In this document: one piece after another, positions 22,144 to 33,606 of the stretch
Layout: every line of letters starts with the position of its first letter
How positions within the stretch are numbered: position 1 is the first letter of the stretch
DNA from: Panorpa germanica
Lineage: Eukaryota > Arthropoda > Insecta > Mecoptera > Panorpidae
DNA: 64,000 nucleotides
Reading direction: 5' to 3'
NCBI GenBank assembly: GCA_963678705.1
Contig: OY783208.1
Span: 9,591,282-9,655,281 of the forward strand
Position numbers and translations under genes: made by a program
The notes under the pieces: generated by a model
What the model was told of the DNA's origin: nothing
What the model saw: only the letters and a program-made list of their open reading frames with translations
The model's database searches: none

Positions 22144-23200
22144 TCATTTTTTTATTATTTTTATTTTTCTAAAATATTTGATTAACTTATATACTACAAT
22201 AGTAATTATTATGAATAATATAGGTAATAATGTATAATTAATTATGTGAACATGGTCTGAGATTCTTCTGTCATCGAAGTCTTCAGGTAGTAGGGCTAGG
22301 GTAGTCTGTAGCTTGTCTACGTTGCCTAGGTCCAGGTGTTTTAGGTTGGTCACGGTAGAGATGTTTAGGTGTTTGTTTTGGATCTCTGGTATTTTTGGCA
22401 GGGAAATGGTGTTCCAAGCTTCGACTTTCTCTTCTATATCTATGTACTGAAGAGTATTATTTGAAACAGAAAATTGACAATCTCGTGCAAGGTGTATTAT
22501 ATATGTTCCTTGTAGACGTATGTCACGCTGGCTGCTGCATGTTAAGGTGCCACAGGTTTCGTCATTTGTGATTAACATTCAGGTGTTGAATTCGACATTC
22601 TGGATCTTGATGCCGGTTAGAGGAATCACTAAAAGTTGACATTTGCTGGTTAGCTGGTTTTGAATTAGTTCTATCTCACAGGTGGTTTCTTTGATGTTGA
22701 GTGGTTCGCTAAGCTTGCATAGGAATTGATTGTTATATATTTCTTTGCAGGGTGCATTAAAATCTACATGTTTATACTCATTCACAATGGTGTATTGGGT
22801 TTTGGGAATAATCATTTGAAATTTATTGTTATAGGGTATGGGGATTGGAAATAGTTTATAATACGTAAATATATTAGGGTTTCCTAGTGGTATATTTATT
22901 ACAAAAACGATTAGGTTTTTATTGGTGTATGCTTTGACTTTGCTAATAGTTTCATATTGTTGAATGTTCTTTGATATAATATCGTAAGGCAGTTTGATAT
23001 GTTTGGTTGTATTAACATGTTCTTTTATTGCTTGTAATTCTGCTAATAGGTGATCAGGTTCTAGGATTGAACCACTAAGCGTGTTTAGTTTAGCGAATGT
23101 TATGTCAGTGATTTTAATAATTCGGCATTAATTAATATCGCAGATGTTGATTGCAGTAATGATCCTGCAACAGTCAGGATTTCTTAGTAGTTGATTGTAT
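22144..23200 (-). pseudogene. env-like gene, C-terminal part only
   Basis: The reading frame from about 23150 down to 22144 gives an Env-like ectodomain part with conserved-looking Cys residues (CKEIYNNQFLCKL, CGTLTCSS). It ends with a hydrophobic anchor of about 20 residues (LLPILFIIITIVVYKLI) and a short basic tail, as in errantivirus and baculovirus F-type fusion proteins. One in-frame TGA lies at 22579-22581 and a frameshift near 23130-23150. The N-terminal part, signal peptide and cleavage site expected for a protein of this family are not seen. Non-functional remnant; described only. Confidence 0.7.
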
Positions 23201-23220
23201 TTTAATATATTTATTTATAA

Positions 23221-24755
23221 TTAAATAATAAATAAATAATTCATCTGTATTTCGGGATTTGAGTGCATGATGTATTTGTGCTTTGTAGGCTTATGTCGTT
23301 TAAATACTTCTAAGACCTCTTCTTTTGTTCTATTAAAAAGTCCTTGTGCTATAGGGGGCATTCGTATTATTAATTCGGTTGGTGAATTTTCAAATTCTTT
23401 TAGAAATTTGGCAAGTTTGTCAAGGCAGTTTTGTTGATTGCAGACAAGATTTATTGTGTGTCCAAATGTTCTGCCTCGCGTGAGTTTGTATAGGCCCTCT
23501 ACGAGGTTATTAGTTCTTTTAGCTTTATTTAATATGTATTCGAAATTGGGTGTGTCCTTTGCTATTAACTTTGCGAATCCGTTGTAGTATCTTGGTTTTT
23601 CGTCTCTGGGGTTAAATTTGTCGTGAACTAGGTGTAGAATATAATCTGTCTTAGATTTATCTACAGGTAGTGTAGCGTGTTCGAATAGGACGTTAATTCC
23701 TTTCTCATTAAACTCGTTTGGAGTTGGGTTTTTCATTTTGGTTTTTCCTATGTTATCTACAGGTAGTGTAGTGCATTCGAATAGTACATTACTTCCTTCT
23801 TCGTTAAGTTCGTTTGAAGTTGGGTTTTTCATTTTGGTTTTCACTAGGTTATCTACATGTGTTTCTCTTAATTTTTTATTTTTTAGATCTTCTATTTTAG
23901 CTATATAAGTATTGGACACTTCTAGTACTTTAAAGGGTCCTGTGTTTTTTATTCGGCTTTTGCCCTGTTTTGATTTAGTGTTGAGGTATACGATATCTCC
24001 TTGTTTTACGTTTGGGTCTTGAACGGTAGCATTTCTCTTATTAATAACCTGTTCTTTTCGATTTGAATTTATTTCTTTAATTTTTGAGTATAGGGTTGAG
24101 ATTTTAGTTTTATGATTTTGGGTGTATAAGTCCATGAGTGTTTTATCATAATCCATAAGCAATACTGACTTGGTTTGTAAGTGTCCATTTATTATTTCAA
24201 AAGGTTTGTATGTTGTACTAGAATGTGGGGTTTCGTTATATCCTATAATAGCATATTTCATGATTGTTTCGGGTGTAAGATCATGTTTATGTTTCACTAT
24301 GCGATATAGTTCTAGTATCGTGGAATGTGCCCGTTCTATTGGAGAATTACTTTCGTGTCTGTATGGTGTTGTTATATGAATTTCAATTTAATGTAATTCT
24401 AGTAATTCTTTGATGAGATTATTTGAGAATTCAGTTCCTCCATCCATCGTAATGTGATTGGGTATGCCGTGGTGTGAGAAATACGTTATTAGTTTATCGG
24501 CAATTTCTGTGGATGACCTATTGGTAATTTTGTATGCCTGTGTGTATTTTGAAAATACATCTATTATAGTAAGGAATTGGGTATTGTCTATACCAAACGT
24601 ATCTATATGTAATTTCTCAAAAGGTCTCTCAGGTGTTTCGGTATTATTTAGCGGTGCTCTAATTGGTTTTCTATTATATTTGCACTGTTTGAATGTGCTG
24701 CAGTTATTGATGAAATTTTCAACATCTTTTCGTAGACTAGACCACGTATATCTCG
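23221..24755 (-). pseudogene. Integrase core and C-terminal region with an unusual extension
   Basis: The core shows CSTFKQCK, LHIDTFG, TMDGGTEF and SPIERAHS, giving the D, D and E of the integrase triad, with an in-frame TAA at 24388-24390. From 24297 down, 358 codons are open: QGDIVYLNTKSKQGKSR (the C-terminal SH3-like part), then two near-copies of a stretch of about 33 residues (KTKMKNPTxNExNE...TLPVD). After that comes a region of about 150 residues (YILHLVHDKF...KHKYIMHSNPEI) that I do not recognise. That last region lies where the start of env would be expected. Confidence 0.78.
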
Positions 24756-27250
24756 CAAATTAATTTATATGTGGCATCTATTCCTCGGTGCTGAGTCTTT
24801 CTCTCATGATATTGTTGAATTATGTATTTTTGATCGTCGGGATCCGTTTCAATGCTAACTCTCTTTATACAACGTATTAGCTTGTATTTATCGAAGGTAT
24901 TAATTTTTAGATCATTATAAATTTTGTATTTATTATCATCACAATGTATATAATAGGTTTTATTTGGATTTAGTTTGGTTAGTGTGAATATTAATAAGTC
25001 GTGTTTTTCTTGATTTCCTTGAATACTTAATTTAATTTGTTCTTTACCGTCGATTTTAGTGTTTTTACATTGCATTGGTGTTGGTTCAGAGATAATTATT
25101 ATTTGGTTTCTTTTAGTTTCTAATGGGTCCTCGCTGATCGTGATGCCTGGTGTTGAATCTTCTTTTGAATGCATGGTGTTTGAATCTTCTGAGCTTTCCT
25201 CACTTGGTATTTGGATTACAGGAGGGTGCTCTGTTATTGAGTTAGGTCTTTTATTTGCTACTATTTCCGGCAAGGGTTCTAAAACTGGTGTGTTTACTTC
25301 ACTTCTCTTTGTATCGTCAGGGTTATTGTACAGGCTAGAACTATCGTTATCTAGCGCGTCCGCTGCCGTCATGAAGTCGTCTAGAGCTGTTATAACTTCC
25401 GGATTGTTAAATAGACTGTCAAAATCCTCATTTTCAAGTGCATTTATTTTGATTCTACTCAGTGCGTCTGCATTCGTATTTTTCTTTCCCTTTTTGTATT
25501 CTACAGTATAGTCGTAGTCAGACAATTTAGTTTTCCACCTTATCATTTTCATGTTTGGGTCTTTTAATATATCCAGCCACACAAGTGGTTTATGGTCAGT
25601 GACCATGGTGAATTTTCTTCCATATAAGTAGGGTCTAAAGTATTTTGTTGCCCAAATGATTGCTAAGAGTTCTTTTTCTATGGTGGAGTAATTTTGTTCC
25701 GACTCGTTTAATGTCCTCGATGCATATGCGATGGGTTTGTCGGATCCTATAGGTCCTTGCGAAAGTATCGCTCCCAGGGCATAATTGGACGCATCTGTAG
25801 TCAATACAAATGGTTTTTAAAAATCAAGGTATTGTAATAAAGGGGAATTGCACAATATTTCCTTCATTGTGTTGAATGCTTTGATGTATTCTTCGTCATG
25901 TTTTATTGCTACGTTTTTTTTTAAACATCTAGTCATAGGCTTCGTTATTCCGGCGAAATCTTTTATGAATTTCCTATAATACCCTACTAATCCCAGAAAT
26001 GACTTTATTTCTGTTATTGTTTTTGATGTAGAAAATTTTCTGATTGCCTCAATTTTTTTTTTGTTAACTCCTTCTGGGATTATTACATGACCCAAAAATT
26101 CAGTTTCTTTTTTTAAGAATTCGCATTTGTCTATCTGCACCTTCATATTTGCACTTCTCAGTTTGTTCAATACTAATTTTAGTTTTGCCATGTGTTCTTG
26201 TAGCGATGTTGAGTAAATTAGTATATCGTCTAAATAGACTAAGCAAGTGTGGGGCATTAGATCTCTGAGGATGTTATCCATCACTCTTTGAAAAGTGGCG
26301 GGGGCGTTCTTTAACCCGAATGGCATACGTCTAAACTCATAATGCCCATTCCCGACGTTAAACGCAGTTTTAGGAATATCAGATTCCTTCATTTCTATCT
26401 GATGAAACCCACTATCAAGATCTAATGTTGTAAAATATTGACTTTTACCTAGTTTGTCAAGTATGTCAGCGATGTTGGGTATTGGATACCTGTCATCAAC
26501 AGTTTTGTTATTTAGATTACGGTAGTCTATAACCATTCTAAATTTCTTTCTTCCACTTGCGTCGTCCTTTTTGGGTACCATCCATACAGGTGATGACCAC
26601 GGTGAGTTTGACGGTTGAATGATTTTGTCGTGGAGTAGTTTATTTATTTGTTTCTTTATTTCCTCCTTATAGATATAAGGATATCTATAAGTTTTTGTGT
26701 ATATGGGTTCGTCATTATTAGTTTTAATTTCGTGTTTGATGTTATTTGTAAAACTAAGTTGCTCTTCTTCTTTTCTAAATAGATCGGCATAATCGTTTAG
26801 TAGTTTGTGTAAATTAAATTTCTCTTCCTCATTAAGGTGATTATGTCGAATCTCTATTTTGTTTAACTGAGCTTTCGTTATACATTGATAATGATTAGGT
26901 ATTACCGCATTTTCGGTCGTCAATTTATGATTAATAAAGTCTAAGTCAACGTTTCTTAATAGCTCCATACCGAGTAGTCCATCGTATTTTTTGTTAAATT
27001 TGAATAGATATAATTTAAGCGTTTTTTCTGGAGAATTAAAAATCGGAAATAATGGTACTCGTGCAACTTCGTTGTTCTTGCTGGTATTATGGGCAGTTTT
27101 TATAACAAAAGGCTCGTTACTTATAGTTTCAGGTAGATATTTATATATAATTTCGGGATTAATTAATGAGCGATTGCTTCCTGTGTCTATTAATAGTTTT
27201 ATATTTAAAATAGGATCTATAATGTATGGTAACGCATTATAGTCTATGTT
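24737..27250 (-). pseudogene. Protease, reverse transcriptase and RNase H of the errantivirus-like element
   Basis: Protease: KLLIDTGSNRSLI (Asp-Thr-Gly) at about 27175-27205, in frame with the RT. RT: FRMVIDYRNLNNKT, FTTLDLDSGFHQIEM, MPFGLKNAPATFQ and the catalytic LVYLDDILIYS. An in-frame TAA at 25817-25819 separates RT from RNase H, which has [19 protein letters not shown] and VTDHKPLVW. An acidic linker of about 200 residues follows, then the start of the integrase zinc finger ([12 protein letters not shown]). A frameshift near 24760 breaks entry into the integrase. The affinity is to the 17.6/297 group. Confidence 0.88.
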
Positions 27251-27258
27251 ATTTAGGA

Positions 27259-28289
27259 TTATTTGTTCTCTGTAATACTACTGTCCACGTGAAAATTTAC
27301 GTTTTCTTCCTGTGGTTCTTCTTCTTGTTGTTGTTCCTCCTGTTCTTCAGTAAAGTTTAACTCTTCTGCAATATAATTTTGTCCTGGTCTTGAAAATTGG
27401 GGTCTCCAGTTACTCTGTACTCTGTTACCAGAGTAAGTATCCATTGGCGTCCAATGGCGTCTTATTGGTTGGATTGGTTTTTTGTTCCAAACGTTAGTTT
27501 GGATTGATGTTTTTAATTGCGGAGGATTGTTATGTGGGTTGGTTGGGTTACGGTATGTTGATGTGTTTTGGGAATTATATTTTGGTATATGGTTTTGAAA
27601 TACGGGGTTAATTTTCGGCTTATCGAAGTTAGGATAGAAGTTTTTTGTAGGAATTGTTGAGGAGTTTTTATAGGTTTAATGTCTGGTCTCATTAATTTAT
27701 TTTGTTGTATTCTGCTAGTTTTTAATGTGTCTTCTCGGACTATTAGTTTCAGGGCGTCCTCCATCTTGCTTAAGCTTTGTAGCCGTAGTTGACATCCTAG
27801 AGGGTCATTTAGTTCGGTTAGGAAACTTTCTAAGGTTAGATTAGCGTATGTTTCCATTTTCGCATATTGTATAGTAACAGTTGGTTTACTAATACGAATA
27901 TTATTAATTAAATCGTTTTGTATTTTTATGCAGCGATCATAAAATGATAAAGCAGTTTCGTCCATATCTTACTGAAGTAGCATAAGATCTCTAATTAGCG
28001 ATGTTTCGCTTTTGTGGTTTCCGAAGTGGGTAATTAATATTTTTTTTAATTTATCCCAATCATCAATATCTCTGTTCTCTAGTGTAGCTTCGGCTTTACC
28101 GACAATCTTAGATTTTATTCCTATGAGTATTAGGGCATTGTGTTTTTTGGCTTCCAATCGGTCCTCATCTTCAGTGGGGAATTGGCCAAAATTTTGTATA
28201 ATAATTTGGCAGTGTTTTATGAATTCTGCCAATGAATTCTCTCCATTGAATTCTTTTATATAGTTTAAATAGCCCGTAAAATTCGCCAT
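27259..28289 (-). pseudogene. gag of the errantivirus-like element
   Basis: Starts MANFTGYLNYIKEFNGE at 28289. The capsid-like part continues past an in-frame TAA at about 27966-27968 (MDETALSFYDRCIKIQNDL follows in the same frame) and loses frame near 27640. The C-terminal section ends with an acidic, Gln/Glu-rich stretch (EEQEEQQQEEEPQEEN) and a stop at 27259-27261. No CCHC knuckle is seen, as is usual in this group. It overlaps the protease frame slightly. Confidence 0.8.
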
Positions 28290-28318
28290 TTTAATTGATA
28301 GGGTAATTTTATTTTTAA

Positions 28319-28615
28319 AAATTATTATTTTAATTAATATTTGATTATTTTATTACGTTATGTAATTAATATTTTATTTTAATATTATTTTTAATATTAC
28401 TTTTGATATTTTTAATTTTCATTAGGCCTATATAAGCGATTATTATTCCTTTTTAGAAAATTATTATTTAATTATTGTATTACGTTGCGTAATTTATATT
28501 TTATTTTAATATTATTTTTAATATTTGGTAGGCCTGTATAAGCGATTTATACTCCTTTTTAAATTTAATATCTGTTTTTAGGCCTGTATAAGCGATTTAT
28601 ACTTCTTTTTAAACA
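28319..28615 (-). repeat. Tandem repeats in the 5' leader of the errantivirus-like element
   Basis: Three copies (plus-strand sense) of AGGCCTRTATAAGCGATT followed by a T-rich tail start at 28424, 28530 and 28580. The first two lie in units of about 106 bp that also share TATTACGTTRYGTAAT and an AT-rich stretch. The position, between primer site and gag, is where the gypsy insulator array lies in Drosophila; any function here is a guess. Confidence 0.72.
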
Positions 28616-28909
28616 GGAAATATTATTGTAAAAATAATAATAATTTTTGTTTTTTTGGGAAGTGTGAATATAGAAAGGAAATATGAATGAGTACTCACAT
28701 TACGATTATCACCGCGATGCCTTGCGAGATCTTCATGTCCATATGCTGCTGCTAGTGGGTCGATGAGTCTCGGAGCACTTCAACTTCTGTTTCTATTTCA
28801 CTCCACTATTTATTAGGTTTACTTTATTCTTTAACTTTATTTTTGTAGGTTTCGAAATATTAAGTTAACCATAAAAATGGAAAAATTTACATCGATTGTA
28901 ATTCCTTAA

Positions 28910-28929
28910 TATCCTACCGACTGCGCCAA
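28910..28929 (-). other. Primer-binding site of the errantivirus-like element
   Basis: The complement reads TGGCGCAGTCGGTAGGAT and touches the end of the right LTR. This form is known from 17.6/297-type elements primed by tRNA-Ser. Confidence 0.7.
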
Positions 28930-29221
28930 TTAAAGTTTGAGTAATTTAAACTTTAATAAAAAAAAAACAATTTATTTTATCTTTACTTAAATAATATTTA
29001 TTTGAACTAATATTCACTGTGCGATACAGCTTATGCCTAGTTTCAAATGGTGAGCCAGCTAATTACTATCTGCGCGATGCAGATTATATATGAACTTGAA
29101 CTAACTAGATTAAGATTAACATATTACTTATATACTATTTTACTATCTCTAAAGTGCATGATCAGCAAAGATACTGAAGAGACATTGTTAGTTTGTCTCT
29201 TATGGAATGTGAGTTATAACA
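28928..29221 (-). repeat. 5' LTR of the errantivirus-like element
   Basis: 294 bp, partner of 21759-22052. The target duplicate ATAT follows at 29222-29225. Confidence 0.88.
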
Positions 29222-29225
29222 ATAT

Positions 29226-29807
29226 ACGTGTCCCAATTTCGCTCGTGCATTAACTAGCCTACTGTGCTAGCTTCTCCTTACGCTCGCGGAACTTCTATTC
29301 GTTCCATTCGTTCATTAGTGAGAATCCGCGGTTTAATTAGTTCGTAATTAATCGATTCCATAAGCAGCGTTGGTTCAAGTTCCTTAGTTTTGCGCGTGGT
29401 GCTAGCATCGCCGTAGCGGGACGCACGTGTAAGTAACAACGCTTCGACTTTTAGTATTACACGAGATTCACTTTTTTGTCACTCCCTGTTTTGTTGATAT
29501 GCTAATGCCATATTTTAGATTTACGTGGTTTTATCGATTAGTTGATTTCGTCAAATATACAATTATACATATATACGCACGGTCCACACCTTTAGATCAT
29601 GACCCGTGCTATTAATTTATCACCCCATTTCGACGTACGCGTACCCACTACACCGTCCACATTATCTAATTTAAGCCCGTTACCATCCCCGCACATTTTT
29701 ACTTACCCCTGAGAAAGACTACATGATATGTGCATGTTAAGTGCTATAATTATGATATAGATCTCTTTCCAACTAATTAATTGACAATAGCCGAGCGCCG
29801 GTTACAT
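29226..29807 (+). repeat. Long LTR-like repeat, copy 2, right part
   Basis: Resumes after the ATAT duplicate. Its end (GATATAGATCTCTTTCC, CTAATTAAT, ATAGCCGAGCGCCGGTTACA) matches the end of copy 1 at about 20060-20117. Copy 1 lacks much of the middle of this part. Non-coding. Confidence 0.55.
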
Positions 29808-29849
29808 TTCGTGACAGGGCTGGGATTACACAGTACCGCTTCAACGTTG

Positions 29850-30148
29850 GCGTCTTAAAGGAGTCGTTCCATCTGCTTCTTAGCATGTATCTGTATTTCT
29901 TTATCTACTGCAGTGATTCTTAGATCCCTATAGATATCTTACTTTAGGACGTACCACGGCGCGTTAACAATGTTACGTAGTACTTTGTTCTGGAATGTCT
30001 GGATGATTTTTATGTTTCTGCTATTGGTGCAACCCCACTGGTGAATACCATACGTCCACACTGACTTTAGTAATTGCTTATACATTATTATTTTGTTTTT
30101 AATGTTTTTGCCATTTGGCAATACATTCTTATGCCTTTCAATTTCCAT
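29850..30148 (-). pseudogene. 5'-truncated LINE fragment (C-terminus of Jockey-type ORF2)
   Basis: On the minus strand it reads MYKQLLKSVWTYGIHQWGC, IKIIQTFQNKVLRNIVNAPWYV, a stop, then DIYRDLRITAVDKEI. This aligns with the C-terminal part of the LINE ORF2 at 40200-40420 (IWTYGIQLWGC, FQNKVLRSITDAPRY) but is clearly divergent. It is an old fragment of a related LINE. Confidence 0.8.
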
Positions 30149-30164
30149 TCAATTCTTCAATCAA

Positions 30165-31489
30165 ATTCAATTTTGATCCTTATCAAATCTAAACAATCTC
30201 ACTTCTTCCAAACGAAAAAAAAAATTTAATTATCCCTATAAAACAAAATCAAAAGTGCTACTGCTACTGCTTTGCTCCTGCTACTCTCCCTCCTGCTTCT
30301 ACTCTACCATTCCTTCTCATTCCTCGTTCCATTTCTCTATCTTCGCCATCCACCTCTTCCCTTCACTGCCACCATGCACAATATTCTTTTAGCTTATTAC
30401 CTTTTTCTCACATGAAAAGTTAAAGCGCTCCTGCGTTTCTATCTCTGTTCCGCACACCCTGCATATTCATCCCTCGCTATTTTCTCAGTATCTGTTTCCT
30501 TTCTCCTCGTTTCCTAGTCTGAATCTGGCAATCCTTCTCATGCTTTTTGTGTCTCTTTCTTATAAGTATTTAGGTGTCTCTCTCTGCAAAATCCTTCTCC
30601 ATTCTAAATTTATTTCATTAAAGTTCTAGTATAAATTTGCGATACATTCAATTATCCATTTTTCTTGTAGTGTACACTTTAATTTGGACTCTGAGAAATA
30701 TCTTAAATTCTATAAATGTATATTACATGTACGGATAAAAGTAACTATTAGGATTTTAAATGTGATTTGCTTTTAATAGTCGCAATATTAGAGGAAGATA
30801 GGGGACCGAAGAAATAGATAAATTATTATTAGAACATATTTTCGAATACTTCATTAGATTAGGGTCAGATTTGGCGTAAAGTCATTTTATTCCATTAATA
30901 TAAAAAACTGTGACTTTAACTATTCAAACATCAAAGTTTCAATGTTCTTATATTCCGCGAAACGGTTATAAACAAAATTATTTTTCCGCAAGTTATGTAG
31001 CAAATCGTTTTGAAATAGTAAAATTATATTTATAAAAACTAAGTTGTTTTCTCACATAAGTATTTTATTGTTATAAAAGTAAATTTTAAAGTGTAAATAT
31101 GGTTTTTGGTATTTTAAATATCCTTAAATAAAAGAATACATTGACGTTATTAAATGTAAAAATATTTTTTAATATTAATCTTACTTTCTAAATGTAATGT
31201 TACCCGCCCCGTCTGAACACCCTGCTGCGCCCCAATCATCCCATCAGCGTTCACCTACCTTACTGTATCCAAATCTATCATCTTAAACATAGAGAACAAT
31301 ATGTTGTGGTTCAAAATACCATTTTTCCAACAAACAACCTTAATGGTGAAAGTTGCCGAAAATGTTATTTAACTGGAAATTAATAAAGTAAATTAAAACA
31401 AAATAAATTTTTAACTTTTATTAAATAATTGTTCATGAATTTACATAATTTTGTCATTACTTAATAGCTTTTAATAGTTAAAAAAAAAA
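30165..31489. other. Non-coding stretch beginning with a C/T-rich tract
   Basis: 30165-30620 is pyrimidine-rich (repeated CTGCTACT, CCTTCTC and TTTCTC). The rest is AT-rich without a supported gene. Confidence 0.5.
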
Positions 31490-31901
31490 CAAATTACGAA
31501 ACTTGAAAAAAAAGTTAAAAAAATTAATTGAAAGTTAAATAATATGTGCATAATTATTCGCCTTTAGTATAGTCAAAATATATACAAAACAATAAGTAAT
31601 ATTTATTATATCACTTTCTATTCAATTATAAACAGTACTCATTGTTAAAGATGACCAATTAATGTGAAATATGACGCCACTTACGTTGTGTACAATGTCA
31701 TTTTATTTCTAAACTCAAATTGGATATTTTAACTTTAACTTTTAATATTGTCATCTTCTACATAAAAAGTGTTATAATGAATGTTACGTAATGAATTAAA
31801 CTTGTTCTAAGTATACAACAACCGACATAAAACATACAAAAATGCAGAAGTTTATTTATAGAATTCAAAACAAAAGGTGTTGACTATATCGAATAATTAC
31901 C
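31490..31901. mobile_element. MITE-like inverted-repeat element, copy 2
   Basis: Related to 15043-15455. The right end is ...CGAATAATTACC at 31901. Internal matches include GTACAAA/TATACAAA-AATAAGTAATA-TTATTATATCACTTTC and, in opposite sense, the central block GTTAGAAATAA.ATGACATTGT...GGTCATCTTT. The left end is poorly defined and no target duplication was found. It lies 3' of zinc-finger gene 2. Confidence 0.55.
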
Positions 31902-32114
31902 AATATTGGTTATATATTTTAAAATGAAATATTTTAGAATATTTTAAGAATAAAATTTCTTTTTTAAATTAAACTAAAGGGTAGAAAAAGTTCCTTTCAA
32001 TAATAAAAGTATGTCATATTTGTTAAACACCTTTCTATAGTAAAACTCAAGCGAAGACCTAATAAAAATAGATTAGAAAATCAAAACACGATTTAGTCAA
32101 TTGTCCGAACACAC

Positions 32115-33606
32115 CTAGACAGTTTTATTTAAATGCGTTTTTTGATGTCGTTTTAAAAGGCTAGCTCTTGCAAAACGTTTATCACATTTATAGCAAGAAA
32201 ATGGTTTTATAGCTAAATGTGTGTTTTTATGTTTTTTTTAATTCAGATGAAGAACTAAACATTCATTACATTTATCGCAAGAAAATAGTTTTATAGGTAA
32301 ATGTGTGTTTTTATGTAGTTTTAAATTAGATAAATAACTAAATGTTTTATTACAGACATCGCAAGAAAATGTGTTATTAGCTAAATGCGTGCTTTTATGT
32401 GGTTTTAAAGAAGATGAATAATTAAATGTTTTATTACAGACATCGCAAGAAAATGGTTTTAAAGCTAAATGTGTGTTTTTATGTAGTTTTAAATTAGATG
32501 AATAATTAAATGTTTTATTACAGACTTCGCAAGAAAATGTGTTATTAGCTAAATGCGTGCTTTTATGTCGTTTTAAAGAAGATGAAGAAGTAAATGTTTT
32601 ATTACACACATCGCAAGAAAATGGTTTTAAAGCTAAATGTGTGTTTTTATGTTGGTTTAAATTAGATGAATAACTAAATGATTTATTACAGATATCGCAA
32701 GAAAATGGTTTTAAAGCTAAATGAGTGTTTTTATGTTGGTTTAAATTAGATGAATAACTAAATGTTTTATTACAGACATCGCAAGAAAATGTGTTATTAG
32801 CTAAATGCGTGCTTTTATGTAGTTTTAAAGAAGATGAAGAATTAAATGTTTTATTACAGACATCGCAAGAAAATGATTTTAAAGCTAAATGTGTGTTTTT
32901 CTGTTGGTTTAAATTAGATGAATAACTAAATGATTTATTACAGATATCGCAAGAAAATGGTTTTAAAGCTAAATGTTTGTTTTTATGTTGGTTTAAATTA
33001 GATGAATAACTAAATGATTTATTACAGATATCGCAAAAAAATGGTTTTACAGCTAAATGTGTGCTTTTATGTTGTTTTAATACAGATAGGTATTTAAACG
33101 TTTTGTTACACTCGTTACAAGAATGTGTTTTCTTTATTGAATGCATCAACAAATGTTTGTTAATTTTACCTTATTTCCAAAATATTTGTTACACACATCA
33201 CAGATATAAGGCTTCACCGCCGTCTTAAATATTTCACATTGTTGTTGTTCAGTAGTCAACGGGTCAATGAGTTTTTCAACTGTGGAAGCCGCATGTCTTT
33301 TGCAACTAGGTGGTGCACCTAACTGTTGCTAAATCTCAGTTGAGTGTAGGGACATATTATTGCAATGTCGGATTCCAATTTAATAAAGTAGTCTGTCAGC
33401 CGTGATAAACCCGCCGCTTCCTCTGATCTATCGACGGGTTCTTCTTTAATTTCTGTTTTTATTTCATCACATTGCGCTGATTCTTTTACAAGATATTCTT
33501 CTTTTATTTCTATTTTCATATCTTCGTTTATATTTCCTGTTTCCATGGCATTATTCAACTCTAAGTCAATTTCTAGTTTTATAGTCTGTGGTTTATAATC
33601 CTCCAT
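32115..33606 (-). pseudogene. C2H2 zinc-finger gene 2, frame broken
   Basis: Starts MEDYKPQTIKLEIDLELNNAMETGNINEDMKIEIKEE, with the family's KxE-rich N-terminus (IKTEIKEEP). The first frame ends at 33319. The following part (GAPPSCKRH...KPYICDVCNK) is in another frame and a further shift occurs near 33160. 32238-33152 is then open and encodes about ten C2H2 fingers that alternate between two types, YSSNLNQHKNTH and SSSSLKxHKSTH; one has Gln for His. A last shift near 32270 leaves the final finger (FSCYKCDKRFARASLLKRHQKTH) out of frame, ending at 32115. Either a recent pseudogene or one with sequencing errors in A-runs. Confidence 0.75.

Larger units (their letters stand above)
21759..29221 (-). 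mobile_element. Errantivirus-like Ty3/Gypsy element (17.6/297-like), minus strand, degenerate
   Basis: 7463 bp with two 294-bp LTRs (21759-22052 and 28928-29221) differing at about six positions, flanked by the target duplication ATAT. Read on the minus strand the LTR is TGTTATAAC...CTTTAATT. A tRNA-Ser-type primer site TGGCGCAGTCGGTAGGAT lies next to the right LTR, and a purine tract AGGGGAGG next to the left LTR. Order: leader repeats, gag, protease, RT, RNase H, integrase, env. Stops and frameshifts occur in gag, pol and env, so this is an inactive copy. Confidence 0.9.

Noticed and set aside
25059..25511. 150-codon plus-strand frame within the errantivirus-like element
   Set aside because: It is opposite the RNase H and linker region of pol; hydrophobic, low-complexity shadow without a domain.
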